From Kryptolebias marmoratus (taxonomy: Eukaryota; Chordata; Actinopteri; Cyprinodontiformes; Rivulidae), in contig NC_051441.1 of the NCBI RefSeq assembly GCF_001649575.2, positions 9,764,992 through 9,828,991 on the forward strand: 64,000 nt of DNA. The letters run 5' to 3'. The translations under genes were made by a program, and so were the position numbers. A model generated the notes under the pieces. That model did no database searches, was not told the DNA's origin, and was given only the letters and a program-made list of their open reading frames with translations. This document shows positions 45,451-59,107 of the stretch, in pieces (position 1 is the stretch's first letter; each line of letters begins with the position of its first letter).

Positions 45451-46799
45451 GGGAATGTTAAATATTACTATTATGTCATAAAAAACAATAAAGCTGAAAA
45501 AATACTGATCTTTAACAGCAAGGTGAAACTACAGCTCATGATTCAGAGGTGTCATTATAATAGCAGGCACAAAACCTTTTGAACAAGCACACAACTATTT
45601 GAAATGATGTGTTATCAGTCCCAGTTTTTTTTTTTTGTTTTTTTTTTGGCAGGTTTTTTTTGGCTCTTTATTTGCAATACAGATAAGGCAACTGAGAGAT
45701 GGGGAGTCATGATATTATAGATGGTAGATACAACAGCCAAAAAAAGAACCACAAATAAAGAACGAGTGCCAGTCAGTAAATAAACCAATCCCTCTGAGGT
45801 GTGTGCAACAAAAGGTAATTCTCTTTTCTTTTATTATTATTTGTGGACCAGTTTAATGCAAAATAAAGAGGGCGATTACAAGAAGGGCCTGAGATGAAAA
45901 GGAATTCTTGACCTTTAGTTTTCAGGCTGAGCTTATGTGAACACAAGAAGCACAACTGCCAAACCTAAATTCCAGCTGGTCCACAGATGGGTTCAGTTAC
46001 AGTGTGCAGCTAAAAAATAGCCTGCTTTAGATTTCAATATCAGGAAGGTATTTATTTATTTATTTTTTTAAGGTGTAAGTTCCATTATTATCACCTTTTT
46101 TTTCTGAATTCCATGGCGTGTGTACCTGAGTGTGATATCTCACATGAATTGTGTGAATGTGTGTTTGTGTGAGTGTGCTCACTGACTAATGCAATACAGT
46201 CTTCATAAAGGTAGTATTGTTAAGTTGCGTGCGAAGCTCATGCTCCAGGCTTTGGTTTCTCCGCCCACCCCTGTAAACCACTGCCTTTTTTTTTCCTCTC
46301 CTTTTTCTGCCTTCTACACCTTCCCCTTTCTTTTTGTTACAGGTAAACATTTGATGTCCGCACGCAACCCCCAGAGAGTCTCCTCCCCTTGTTCTCGCTC
46401 CAGCTCCCTGGCTTTCCCTCACTATTACTCACACGCTCTCGCCGCACATGTACAATCACCTTGCACTCTCTTTCTTGCCCACATCCACACTCAGACACGC
46501 AATCCTTCCCGCCCCATTTTTGTGACATTCCTCTCCTCACTGACTCAGCACCTGTTTCTTACTTACTTACTTTAGAGTTTTGTTAATCTATGCCTTTTAA
46601 ACAAATTATTGATGTAACCAAATTTGAAGTGTTGTTTGAGCCTGGAAACTATGGTGTAATTATCTCTTTAAAATAAAGGGTTAATTTTTAATTTCCAGAT
46701 TCTAACCTCTTAATGACAACAGTACCTTGTGAGCATAAATTTATATTCACAATGCAAACGTCAACATTTCTCAAAGCTTTGATTAAAAATTAAGGTTTG
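45451..46799. other. No gene recognised; poly-T runs
   Basis: T-rich tracts at 45625-45660; C/T-rich sequence at 46260-46560. Open frames at 46186-46586 on both strands are low-complexity mirror readings. Confidence 0.4.
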
Positions 46800-46804
46800 T
46801 TTTT

Positions 46805-47165
46805 GTCATAGGTTAGTGGTGGATGGTAGTATGAGGCAGCAGACAGGCAGATAGTAGAAGCAATGTTGTTTATTTCCTGAGAAACAAACAAAACTAAACA
46901 GGCTGAACGAGAACCGAGATAACTGAAATAACACAAAAGCAGGACAAAGGAGCAACAAGGATTTGAAAACCAGTAATTATGAGAGAAGAAAACAATGAAG
47001 ACATTGACTATGTGCTGATTAGAAATCAGGACCAGGTGAGAAACAGGAGCAGCAAGATTAACTGAAAGAAATAAAACAAAAACACTGAAGGATTAAAAAG
47101 TATTAGACAAGAAAGGAACCTGAAAACCATTCAAACAGGAAAATGTGACCAAAACAATACCATTA
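46805..47165. mobile_element. A-rich dispersed repeat, class unassigned
   Basis: Starts with GTGGATGG and GGCAGCAGACAGGCAGAT, has a short T-rich block, then long A/C/G sequence full of GAAACAAACAAAACTAAACAGG- and GGACCAGGTGAGAAACAGG-like phrases. This composition and order resemble a common fish element, and a related copy lies at 60.85-61.15 kb. No coding potential remains. Confidence 0.38.
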
Positions 47166-47359
47166 AAAAAACAAAGTCATCACACATCGTCTCTTAACCA
47201 ACTTCACCAGAGAAAAAAATGTTTAAGTTTATTACAATATCACTTTGTAGGAGAAGAAAGAACATTTTACCCACTGAAGATAATGTCTCCTATCTCTCTT
47301 TAACATATTTTATTGTATCAAAGGTATTATCTAAAGTAAATGGTCTTTATGGGGAGGAT

Positions 47360-47675
47360 GGCAGTGCAGTGGTTGGAGCTGTTGCCTCCCATCCTGTCTG
47401 TGTAGAGTTTGCATGTTCTCCCTGTGCATGTGTGGGTTTTCTCCAGGTACTCTTGTTTCCTCCCACAGACCAGAAACATGCATGTTAGGTTAATTAGTAA
47501 CTCTAAATGGTCCCTAGATGTGAGTAACAGTGTGAATAATAATTAATAATAATAACCTGTGACCTGCCCAGGGGGTATCCCTCCTCCCGGATAATAACTG
47601 CTGAAGATAGACACCAGCTGTCTCGTGACCCTGCAAGGAAAAATGAGTAAAGAAAATGAATGGATTTCATCTTTA
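47360..47675 (+). mobile_element. tRNA-derived teleost SINE with deleted B box
   Basis: The head GGCAGTGCAGTGGTTGGAGC followed by TGTTGCC matches a tRNA-like A-box region (consensus GTGGCGCAGTGGTTAGCGC). It then jumps directly to TGTGTAGAGTTTGCATGTTC, so about 40 bases that should hold the GGTTCGAAT-type B box are missing. The conserved body follows: TCCCTGTGCATGTGTGGGTT, TTTCCTCCCACAGACCAGAA, ACATGCATGTTAGGTTAATT. A diverged tail (GACCTGCCCAGGGGGTA, GACCCTGCAAGGAAAAATGA) ends near GAATGGAT. Body identity is strong from memory of fish genomes. Without a B box the copy could not be transcribed by RNA polymerase III. Confidence 0.78.
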
Positions 47676-50040
47676 TAATGTTAATTTGACTAGTCATTGG
47701 AATATAAGTTCTAACCTGTTATCGTCAGACAACAACGGATCATATCAATCATTTTAAACTCCTAAAGCCTTTCCTTTATTTCATGTTGTGTTGATACAGT
47801 TTACAGCTTCTCCTAATATATGAAGCTTTAGGTGTGAATATTACGGAAAACATTTATTGGCATGTGAAAAAGATTGTGATCTAACAGATGTTGAACTCTT
47901 TGGGAAAGCTATAAAACAAGTCCAAATCTGGTCTGTGGACGCCAGCTCCGTTAACAGTGCCAACCTTTGTCACGCACTTTCTTCAGGCTGCTCTCCAACA
48001 CAAACTCTCCGACTGAGGAGAGGTCTGACAGGTTCTGACACAACACTGGAGTCCATCATGTCAAAGCAGAGACAAAGAAAAAGCTTCGTGCCAGTCCTGC
48101 AAGCAGCACAATCGATGTTAATGACTAGTATTAAACATGTGAAAAAAAAGCTTTTATTCAGTCATTAGAAAAATCACAAAGAACCTTTGCATGTCTGCAC
48201 AAGCGCTCGCGTGCTGCGTATTAACAAATTGACTGTGAGGGTTACTGACACCAAACATGGTGATTATTTTAGTGTGAATGGTTTTCAAATGTTTTGGCTT
48301 GTCTATTTTAAATATATTTTAAGAATTTCTTTGAATGTTATAGTTTAGATATTTTGAAGCGGGTTCTGTGGAAAGGTTATGCTCAATTATTGTAAATAGC
48401 TCTCTGAATGACCTCAGTTTGGAAAAAAAAGTGGAATTCTGACTGGATTTACAAGCTAACATCTTGTTTACATCAGGTTCAAGACCAATACAGATTCCTG
48501 CTGTTTGAAAGTCAACCAAAGCCTTAAAACATGTCCAGTCTTAAACAATTTATATCAGTTCATGCAATAATTATTTTATAAACCTTTACATTTTGTCAGA
48601 TTTTACACTACATGCCTATTCCAGCAGAAATGTTGATATTCCTGCCCAAAGTGCCCAGTGCAGCACTGAAAGTGCTACAGCTAGCTGATGCTGCTTTTTT
48701 ATTTGCAAATAATCACATTTATATTTATAGTTTTAAGGTTTTAGGAATTTGCATTTTCATAATCTGCTACAATATTTTTGATTTGATTTGTTTTAAAATA
48801 GCAGCCATCCATCCTCTTTTCTCTTAGCCCTAATCGGGGTTGCCATTTGCTGATCAGTTCGGTCAAAATTAAACTTTTTTTTTCCAAACTACAACCGGAA
48901 AGACATTGGTTGTCAATGCATTTTCCAAAGAACCCCACTTTAAAAGATTCAAATTACCCCCTTTAGGTTGATACTGAGTCCTTTCCCTTTTCTGTACTAG
49001 AAAAAGTCAGCATGTCAGGGAGGAAACAACAGTTAAATTCAACCACAAAAGAAATTATTTCAATCCCTAAATTGTTGTCTCCTTTGGTAATTGTGCCTGC
49101 TGCTCCCAGAGGCCCTTGGCTCCGTCCGACCGGCCCAATTAGCAGCTCTGATGAGGAGAAGTGTATTATCCAAACACAAACAGTTACTGTACCAGCATGA
49201 GCAGCCTACAACAAGGCTATTTTAAATGAATATTAGATTTGCTGTGCATACAAGTTACCTATTGTTGTGGTGGCCTCTCTGTTGCTCTGAAAAAGCCATT
49301 GAAACAAGATAATCTGTCTGCGTCTCGTCAATGCAGCACACTGTTCAGCTTTGCTCGGACAAAACACCAAGACAAAGGGGCTGTTTGATTGGGAATATGA
49401 AGCAACTGGTGTGAAAGAATAAAGGGATACTTCTTACGGTCTCCAGTGTTTGTGACTCAAACAGTCAGCGAGCAGAAATGCTCCATTTACACAAACTTTA
49501 ACAACCCCGCTTAGCTCTGCTGTAACTTAACCTTTGGCTTTTGTCTGTGTCTGTTGTTTCACACTCCGTTCATCGCCGTCCTTCTGGGAACAATTGCCTT
49601 TGTCCTCGCAGCCAGCAGATGCCCTGGATATAAGGTGTGACTGTTGGGACAGAGCCGTGAAAGAGCTGATTGTCCTCCCTCACACCCCAAGGTGTGCCTG
49701 GAGACAGACCAACAACATCGGAACGTAACAAGTTTTCGCTGTAAATTTATAACTCTTACCTGCTAAAGAATCCATTGTTTCACTTTATTACAAATTACTT
49801 CATGAAATCTCTCTTATTGAGAGAAGGCTGTGTTGTTGAATTAAAATAGATTTATTCACTTATTTTTATTTCACTGCAGAATGTGTGAATCAAAAACATT
49901 TCATGTTTTGTCTTGTCAACTATTCAGTGTGTTAAACTACTTTCACCACTTAATAACGTCGCCATTTATTTCCTCCTACACTTACATTTTTTAGTACTGA
50001 TGACACCAAGCACTGAAGCATCCCAGGTGCTTTTTGTTAG
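47676..50040. other. No gene recognised; GC-balanced stretch at 49080-49430
   Basis: Mostly AT-rich. The part 49080-49430 is non-repetitive and GC-balanced with CCGTCCGACCGG at 49126 and could be conserved regulatory DNA; no exon is supported. Confidence 0.35.
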
Positions 50041-50042
50041 TT

Positions 50043-50130
<88 letters not shown>
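50041..50130. repeat. (TTTC)n microsatellite, about 22 units
   Basis: Ninety bases of perfect TTTC repeat, a homopurine/homopyrimidine tract likely to be highly length-variable. Apparent proteins across it are just repeated SFFL. Confidence 0.97.
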
Positions 50131-53100
50131 ACTTTGGCATGCCCATCTTTATTTCACAGAAATATAACTGCAGGTACACTGTTTGGTACTTTTTTAACAT
50201 TTTAATACAGCTCTATATACTGCTGTGTAATGACAGATTTACACTTGTTTTGTCATTTTATCAAAAGAAAAATGTAATCCGGTCACACAGGAGGACAGTG
50301 TGACTGTGAAGCAGGGCACATTGACTGTGTCACTTTCTCTTTGCTCACGTCAGACAGTTGTTTGTCAAACACACTTCCCACACCACAGTCACCTAATGAT
50401 AGGGCAGAGCTGGAAAATACAATGACTTCTGCCTGGCTTGTTATGGTTTAGCAGAGAAATTAACATTCAATAAAATTAAACAAATCAACAAGAAAACAGA
50501 AAAAAACAAACTCTTTTACATTTGCCAATTGGTGCATATTCAGTGAGCACACTAAAATAGATTGCTGCTGACTGAAAACAGCTCCAATCTCAAAGGTGTA
50601 TTGCAGTATATGTGAACAATATTTGATAAAGAGTTACACTGCTGTCAGTTTTGATTTACAATTATTAACATAGAATTTGTTGATGTCAAATAGCAACAGC
50701 AGCAGCTAGCTGTAGCACCTACATAGCAACCTGGGGCACTTAAATAAAAGAAAAACTTTATTTCCACCAGAATAATTGATTAAATAGAATAAAAGCTTGT
50801 TGAGGTGAGCCGTTTGGTTTCCAAACACTGATTTAAGTTATTATACACAGTTGTGCAAAACATCAAAATGAGCAGCACTGTATGTGTTGGACTGCAGTGA
50901 AAAAAAAAAACTTGAGTGCAACATATCCAACAACCACTTCAAAGGAAAAAATAAACAGTTTCCGTGACTAGCTAATCCAGGATAATTAGCCTTAACTGCC
51001 CTACTGTCAGTATTGCTTTTTAAGCTACCAGGCAACAGAATGAGGTACAGCGCTCTAATATTGTGCTCATGTTTTGTCCACTGATTGGCTCCTTTAAAAG
51101 AGTGCACGCCATGCCACAAAAACCCTGCGTATGGAGCCAGTTTAACCTGATCCTTTGATGTGTGAGATTGGTATGTTGAGGTCCAACTTCCCTTCTGAAG
51201 CTCACTCACTACGAGCTATAGCGTGACAGCAGAGGCAGGTTAATGGGTTTTCCCTCCAGACAAACCTGTTAAATATGACTGACTGTTGCCTTCAGGCAGA
51301 GGACAGAAGGTTCTCTCTAAACAATTTAAACGTTTTAATCTGTATTTCTTTTTTGAACTAAATAATTACATTACAACCAAAACTTGCTATTAACTGAAAT
51401 TTAACATACCTGCTGGAAACACCTCAGTGCACAAACCGCAAGCCACAAATTAATGTAAATACATCTTAATCTTTGGCATATACAGTGCGCTCTCATCGCT
51501 CTCAACTTTTAATCTGATGTTGGTTTGATGCTGGGAAATCATCTTTGAAGCAGAGAGATACAAGCATCCTTTCGTAAGAAGGTTACATGTTGTAAAAAAT
51601 GGACTCAAACTGACATGTAACATAAATAGAACCAGTTTCCGTCCTCCATTGCACTGCACAGAACTCTTCTGATACCAATATTTTATATTTACCATGTAAT
51701 AAACCATATAGTATTTATCATATTTTTAAGAATGCATCAGTGGCAGATTGTTTTTTGAAAAAAATACAAATTTAGCAGAACTGAAACAGAAAGATGGATT
51801 AAGCTTTTTATATACATGCATGAGTTTTGTTCTCCAGAATATAAAAATGTTTATCTGTAAAGTGGAACACATTCCAGCTGTGCACATGCACGAAAAGACA
51901 ACGGGGCTTTCCTAAGAGCAAATCAATTAGGAGTGAAAAGTTTCCTAAAAACAAATCTACATTCAGATCAGGTTGTGTTTATTTAGTTATAAGTTCAAAC
52001 TGTGTATAAAGTTCCAGTATTCAGATAACAGAAAATAAGGGGAAAATGTTTGTGGGGAATCATGGTGGTCTGTCTAGACTGAAGTGAAGGAGCTGTAAAG
52101 TATCTGAGGGCAAAGGGAAGTGGGTAAGTTAAGTGTGTGGTGGTGGTTTGTAGATGATGTTTTCTAAGGGAGTAAAGTATGGGTGTGTTTTGATGTGGTT
52201 GATGAGGGCTGAATAGTGCACTTGTTGTCAGTGAGAGATAGGGCAGTAAAGCCATAGCTGGTGGCCCCTTGTTTCTGTTTGTTGTGCAGATTACATTATT
52301 TCATTTCAAAGTGAGGAAAAGATTTTAAAGTTTAGGGGAATGTTGGAAACACAAAAGAAAAAGCTGCGACTCGTTTATAACTGATTGTAAGCTTGTGATG
52401 GACCAAGAATGAAATAAAATGAAATAAAATTTAAAATGTTTTAAGTAAAGTTATCCAGCAAGTACTGGATGAACTAATTGTGTAAGAATTTTTAAAAATA
52501 GGTGTCAAAAATAACAGTTAAAATGTTAGAATCTTTTTTAAAATAGGAACAATGCATGTAACAATACTATATGCTAAAGTAACCATTGTCTAATGATTTC
52601 TTCACAATTAAAAATGAAAATTAATAAACGTGAATCTGAAAACGGTTTACTGACATTTATTGCTGTGTAGCAGCTGCAGCCCCTGAGAAGGCCACAAACA
52701 AAAGCGACAAAGGTGATTTTTTTTATTTTTTTTTTATTCCCATGCTTCACATCTGCTCTGACGTTTTCTGAATTAAAAACAATGGATTGTAAACTTTACA
52801 GTAGCTCTTTATGATGCTGAATGACCTGCTTTTTTATTACGGGCAAATGTTTAAATTACAACTCATTCTTCTCTGCTGTGCTGCAATGTGTGATTTGCTG
52901 TCAGAGACACAAAGTCCAGAGTCTGCTGCCAACACACTGAGGATGACGCAGAGGTCTGATTCACTGCTCTAACCCAGGTCAGGCAGGGGAACTCTGGCTC
53001 ACCTGGTCATCCAGGTTACTGGCAAAAATCAGCAAATCAACATTATATAATAATTTGATTTTGGATGTGAATTATGACAATCATTTAACCAAATTAATAT

Positions 53101-54189
53101 TAAATGTGATAGCACAACAAAAACTGAATAAAACAGACAATTGGGAGCTGGGTGTATTTATGGAACTACTGTATAAACATGTGTGCTGAAGAAAAAAAAG
53201 GGAATTTTTGGTTTTGGTGTTCCTTCCTGTAAACACGCCTGTACGGTTTGATCGTATCACACTCAAACGTTAGCTGTGGTTGTCTGAGTCATGTACCTGT
53301 AACACTTTTTTCCCTCCTGGGAGCTACTGTAAATGTTTTTACAGCCTTATGCACTGAATAAAAAAAATGGAAGAAACTATATTTTATTCACTGGTAAAGT
53401 TTCAGTGCAGAAACTAAATATGAGAACAAGTAAAATCAGTAAAATAATCTTGATTATGTGACATGAATTCAAAAGCTACCTCATAAAAAACAGGTGACCC
53501 AGTGTTGTTCCTTATATGGCTCTTTGTTTTCATGCCCGTGTAGAAAAAGGCATGTAAATAGAAGTACTAGATAGACGTCAGGTGTGATGTGCAAGGTTTC
53601 ACGCAGAGTCATTCCTTTGTTGTGTGCTGCAACGTTGCCCTGGGGGCTGTAGCAGCATGAACGTAAGCTCTGGAAACAAGAAAAGCGCCTCTGTTTTTGG
53701 ATTCCTGTCTACACTTTGTATGAGCGCCTCTTGGCATGCAGTCAAGATCCTGCCCCTGGAGAAGGAAGATTAATGACAGCTAGTCACGAAAAGGCTTTAC
53801 AGCCATAGAGAGCAAAGGAGATGAGAAGCGTAAGGGAAGAAAGATGGAGCAAAAGAAAGGAGTCAAACTAAAGCAAAGAACAGGAATGAGACTGAGAGGT
53901 GTGATTCTGTGAGTGTTTGTGTCTGGGTGAGCATCGGAGTGTGACGCAAAAAAAAGACAAGGCTTTTCAAGATAATCCATATAAATCCTCATAATCATTT
54001 TTAAAAGATAGTATTCTAATGAGTGGACAAAAGGCTGTCTTCATAGTGGAATTTTATCACTCTAATCCAGCTCATGTTCCTGTGTCATTTCCAATTGTCT
54101 AAATCTTCCCCCGTATGTAGAAATTTTAAAAGATCATCATCATAAAAATGGCTAATTACTTATTGATACATTTCTTATTATTAATTGGT
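50131..54189. other. No gene recognised
   Basis: AT-rich sequence. The parts 52010-52260 (G/T-rich) and 53580-53780 (GC-balanced) stand out in composition only. No exon, RNA gene or recognised repeat. Confidence 0.4.
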
Positions 54190-54395
54190 ATTTCATAATA
54201 TAGTATATGTGATTGTATTGTACTATAATTGAAATGAAATGTAATTGGATTTAAATCTGGATCTGTTTTGGACTGAATTTAGACTTATGATTTGGACTTT
54301 GTTTTGTATAATGCCATGAGATCATGAGATGATCTATGTTGTAAAATAGTGCTACATAAATACACTGAATAGAATTAAACTGAATCAGTGTTACC
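54190..54395 (+). mobile_element. LINE 3' tail (GCCATGAGAT...GCTACATAAATA type)
   Basis: The sequence GACTTATGATTTGGACTTTG, ATAATGCCATGAGATCATGA and AATAGTGCTACATAAATACA, followed by TGAATAGAATTAAACTGAAT, matches in order a fish element ending GCC(T/A)TGAGATGAC...TTGTGAATTGGCGCTATATAAATAAA(TTGAA)n. The tail keeps degenerate TGAAT-like units. No coding part is preserved. Confidence 0.58.
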
Positions 54396-55595
54396 TTGTG
54401 AAGGAACACCTATTGAAAAATCAGTACGTAAAAGTTTATAACTTTTTATAAGGTGAAATTCCTTTGTTTCCTTAAATAATATGGATCAAAACGTGAACAA
54501 TCAATAGGCCAAAGGTTAAAAAGAGTTCAACACCATCCTGGCTGAACTCTCTCTGTATCCCTATTCAAAACCCAAAAACAATTCTTGCGCAGGGAAGGCA
54601 CAGGTCAAAGTAAATCACTATCCTCATTTGATCTTTATTTACTCTGAACACAAAACTGATGACATCACTCATTTTAAAGTCACAACCACACCAAAAGATT
54701 TGTGTCATGAAATAAATATTTCCTTAACTAAAAACAAGGACAACACCATTCTTCCAAAGGTTTATCTCTCAGATCAGTATTGTTGTCTTACAAATTAAAT
54801 GATTTTTTAATGTTATGTGTTTATAAGGAAGTTTATGGATTTATCATTATTTGTTGAGTTGGTTTTACTGGCTGAGGAATGTTAAGTTTTTTTTTTTACA
54901 AATAGAGCTTCATCTGTTAGGTAAATGCAATCTGATAAAATTTAAAAAGCAAACATGTAAAGGAACACGATTCCATAAAATCCATTGGTGCACCTGAAGG
55001 AAATTATTTTAGCCAAGTAAAACAGTCAAACCCAATGTTACCTTTCAACACCATTGTCTTTGGCCGAACACACTACCCACAGCTGGGATATTTCTATTTC
55101 AGCTATCTCATGTTTTCCTCAGAGGACAACAGTGTTCTTGTCTGTATTTGACATTCCAAGCAAGGTATCCAATGTTTATACTCTTTTGAATCCAGTTTTA
55201 TATATACTTCAAGTCCCATTGGGGCAGTATTTTACCCAAACACCTGCCACTTCTTCTGCTGACATGACCTGGGAGTGAGCAGAGTGGGTTATGAGGAGCG
55301 AGGAAAGGAGGGAGGGGTGCTATTGTTGGCACACACCTACAGTTGGGGAATATGTAGCGGTTGAGAGGGGGATTAAACCAAGTAAATATTATCCTTTCAA
55401 AGGACTGCTTTGAATCAGAATGGAACAGTAAATTTGAAGTTGTGAGGATTGGATGAGATCATTCATGGGATAATGATGCTATGAAAAGGGTTAGGAAATG
55501 TTCAGAGGTACAGGGAAATAGTAAAAGGGTCAACTACAATGAAGACAATGAAAAGGAAAAAGCAAGAATGAAAGTCTGAGCAATCCAAGTGAATT
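54396..55595. other. No gene recognised
   Basis: AT-rich; from about 55265 the sequence turns purine-rich, which may be more of the LINE that becomes recognisable at 55.6 kb, but no alignment can be supported there. Confidence 0.4.
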
Positions 55596-55830
55596 GTGGG
55601 TCAGAGAGTTGCAGAAGCAAAAGCTTGGTGTGAGAGGAGTTTGTTGAGGCTATGGACCAAGATTTTCACTAAAATTCAAGGAGATTAGTGCAAAATGTCA
55701 GATACCCCAGATGGGATAAAAAGGTGTTTGACCAACACTGTGTGTAGTGAGGGTATAGGTCTGAGGTGGTGCTAATCTGATGAGGATTTATTCTGGTGGT
55801 GGAAGGAGTTCTTTGAAGATCTCATCAACA
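55596..55830 (+). pseudogene. Decayed Rex3-like RTE pol fragment
   Basis: The DNA matches from memory the region of fish Rex3 pol between the endonuclease and reverse-transcriptase domains: GTTGCAGAAGCAAAAGCTTG (RVAEAKA), GAGGAGTTTGTTGAGGCTATG (EEF.EAM), GACCAACACTGTGTGTAGTG (TNTV-S), and GGTGGAAGGAGTTCTTTGAAG then ATCTCATCAACA (RWKEYFEDLLN-like). At least two in-frame stops and frameshifts break it, so it is inactive. Neither 5' nor 3' element ends are visible. It probably belongs to the same family as the 3' end at 1-152, but is a separate insertion 55 kb away. Confidence 0.68.
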
Positions 55831-58800
55831 AATTATTTGTTATATGCTGATAAAATTGTAATTTAGAATTCATCGAGGTTCATGTCTACACCTTGTTAGG
55901 TGAAGGCATGCAGCTGCAACAAGCTTTCTGAACTCTTTGTTCAGGGTATTTAATTATCAAAGCATCAACACACTGTACAAATATGTTGTGTGTGCTGTCA
56001 TTTGGTTTAGGCAAGGCTCTTCGAAGAAACAGATTAATTATTACTTATAAGAATAATTATTTTCCCATTTTTACATTTTAAAGAATTGTGTTTAGGTGCG
56101 TGTTTAGTGGGAACAACTAATTTCCAACTGTGTAAATTACTATGGATGTGGACTTTATTGGGAGCTGATGATACAACAATCTCTTCTCTTTGTGACAGCC
56201 CGGAGAAGATGGAGAAATCAAAAACACATTATTTCAAACTGATGTGAGAAATGCACCATTACAAAACTTTTTCCAGGAAGGGAAAACTAATTAAATTCAC
56301 ATTAATGGACACACCCCATTTAAAAAGAAGAACTGTAGTCCTCTGGAATCAATTATCTGTAATTAATAAAATGCACATATAATGGAGTTCCTGTTCATTC
56401 TCTGTGATGTTGGACAGCCATCAAAAAAGGTTTGGTGTACTAAAAGAGAGTTATATGACTGATTCTCTGTGCATCAACACCTGGAAAAGTTTATTTCCAC
56501 CAAATCTGGATTCAAATGTCATGTCTGGGTTATTTCTTCATTTTAACATCTATCTTACTCTGCGCCAGTTTGTGTTGTAATTCGAGGCACTTAATCAACT
56601 TCCATGCAATAAAATCTGATCCAAAACTATTACAGCAATCTCATTGTTCTCCAGTTTGATTTACTGACTCATCAAAGTTAGGGTCTTCTGGGAAGCTGCA
56701 TTCCTGTTTAACAGAATACTGTGACCGTCCATCACTAGGAGCTCTGACAAGCTGAGATTCATCAACAGAGGAGGTATTTGAAAAGAAGGCTGTAAAGCAT
56801 AAAAAGTGTTGACATTTTTTTGAATGTCAATATTTGTACTCATAATTAAATCATTTCTCCCATGGTGACCTTTACATTTGTAGCAGCGTTTAACAAATTT
56901 ATTAAAACAACATCACTGTTACTCATATTGACTTTTCTTCCTGCCTTGAAATGTTCTCACTGGCTTCCTTATTGGTCTCATCTGTTACTTCCTCCGTCTC
57001 TCAGCCCGTACACGCTGATTTTGATGTTCATATGTAATGAATGGCCCCTCTGTTTTGGTCTGTGTGGCTGCGTCGCTGCTTTCCACTCTACCCACTGTAC
57101 TTGCACCTGTGGCACTTGGCCTGAGGAACAACATGGACCACAGGTTCCTGAGGGAGCTTTTCCAAACATAACTAATGCTTCATTTTCTCAAATTCCCACC
57201 ACTGAGCATAAAACTCTTCTGCTCTTAAACACACTAAAGGAATGTCTAAAAGTCATACTGACCCATTTCTTACATTTTTAGTGGTTGTTTTAAAACAAAT
57301 GTGCATCCTTTGACACATAAATATTACCCCTATATAGTGCCAGCCAACCCCTGCAGGGCATTAGTCCACCTCCACTGTTTTAATACCTTGTTGATTTGCT
57401 GAGCTCTGTCCTGCCTCCTGCCCTCTGCATCTCTCCACCCCTCCTGTGCCCTCCCTGGCACCTTTGCCCCATGGCCTGGCCTCATTCATCCAACCACCCC
57501 TCTCCGGCCAGGGGAGCTGAAGGCCTTCTTTGTAATGTGCTCCCTGGGAGATATTAACCCCCGTCTTCGTGCTCCAACCAAACAAAGGAAGCACTTACTA
57601 ACCGCTAAAGCCTTAACAAACAGTGCCTTTCAAATGAACCCTGCTCCATGCGGTGCAAAGGGAGGGGAGCACCCAGGAAAGAAAAGTCCAAAAACATTGC
57701 ACATTTTATAGATTACAGAAAACCTGGTGGGGCTGGACTCATATCTTATACAGTTGACTTGCTACACTGTGAGGTTTGTAAGATTCCCTATTTAGTGACT
57801 GACATTTTGGGGTCTGTCATGACAAATGACATGTATTTGGAATACAAAACTCAAACCCCATCAGTATTTTTGTTTGGAGCAAGTTTACTTTACATAAGGA
57901 ATCATTATTACTTGGGTTTAGAAAAGGGTATTGGTTTGGTTTGGTCAGTTACATCAATCGTGTCTGTTCAATCATGACAGGAAAATACAATTTTATTCTT
58001 AAAATATTGCCATCAGTGTAACACATAAGAAAGCCAAAATGTTAAAAACATCTACCATATAAAAACAGTTGCTAGACATTAAGGAATATATCAAGATGTC
58101 ACTGCCAAAACCCATAAATGAAATTGTAAAATACATGCATTAACTGTAAATGCAATCTTAAGCATTTTAGTTTATTTCATTTCACTGAGCCAAACAAAAC
58201 ATTTTTGTAAATAGTAATTATTAGGCCACGCACTTTAAAAACCTGAAACATTATTGCACCATAATTTTTAAATATTTAGAAAAAATTAGTTCAGGCTTGA
58301 TTCCAAAGTAAAATTATATTCACAGGGTTTGAAACTCAAGTCATTTTGTTCATTTTTTTACAGCACACATTTTAAACCACATTTGGCATCTTTAAAGACT
58401 CAGGGATCATGTTTGAGTTATTGACTGGGCAGAGTCACTGAAGACTAATGGGATAAAATATATTAAACTTTAACTAAGAATACCAACAAATTCAAATACG
58501 ACCATTTTACAACATAATTTTTTATATGCACCTCTAAATAAAACGTTATAATGTAATCCATAAACCTTTAAACCTGTGCTATTTAAAGACAAAATTAAGT
58601 AACACTACTGACTCCATATGACTTTATATTTTCATGTATGAAGTTAATGAGTTTAAAACAAAGTAGAATAAGTAGACATTTTTGAATATCTTCAACTTTT
58701 GACCAGCACTAAACATCTCAGTCATAATGACCCAACGTTACATTGCATGGTAAGTGATTCAACACTGAAGAACACTAAGTAAACTCTTCCTCTCGTTGAC

Positions 58801-59107
58801 ATATGAAATTACTCATTTGTTGTTTTTGACCTGCAGCACCTAGTTAGCCTATAAAAACATTCATATATACTCACAATGACACACCCAAGTCATTTGAGAA
58901 GTGACTAATCTTTTTGATGCTTGTGGCAGATGTGTTTTTTTTAAATGTGAACCAAATTATTAGATGGGAGAAATAACTTAATGATGATTTTCTTCTCAAA
59001 CACAAAAGCAGATTGCTCCTTTTAATGCTGACACATTGGACAAACAGCTGAGAAGAGAAATAAGTAAAAAAGAGATTAAAAGAAACCCAGAATTGTGTTT
59101 TTGTCAT
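55831..59107. other. No gene recognised; GC-balanced patch at 57330-57620
   Basis: AT-rich overall. The patch 57330-57620 is C-rich on the plus strand and non-repetitive, a candidate for conserved regulatory DNA only by composition. No exon is supported. Confidence 0.38.

Noticed and set aside
50034..50303. Open frame with repeated SFFL residues
   Set aside because: It is a translation of the (TTTC)n microsatellite and has no other coding evidence.
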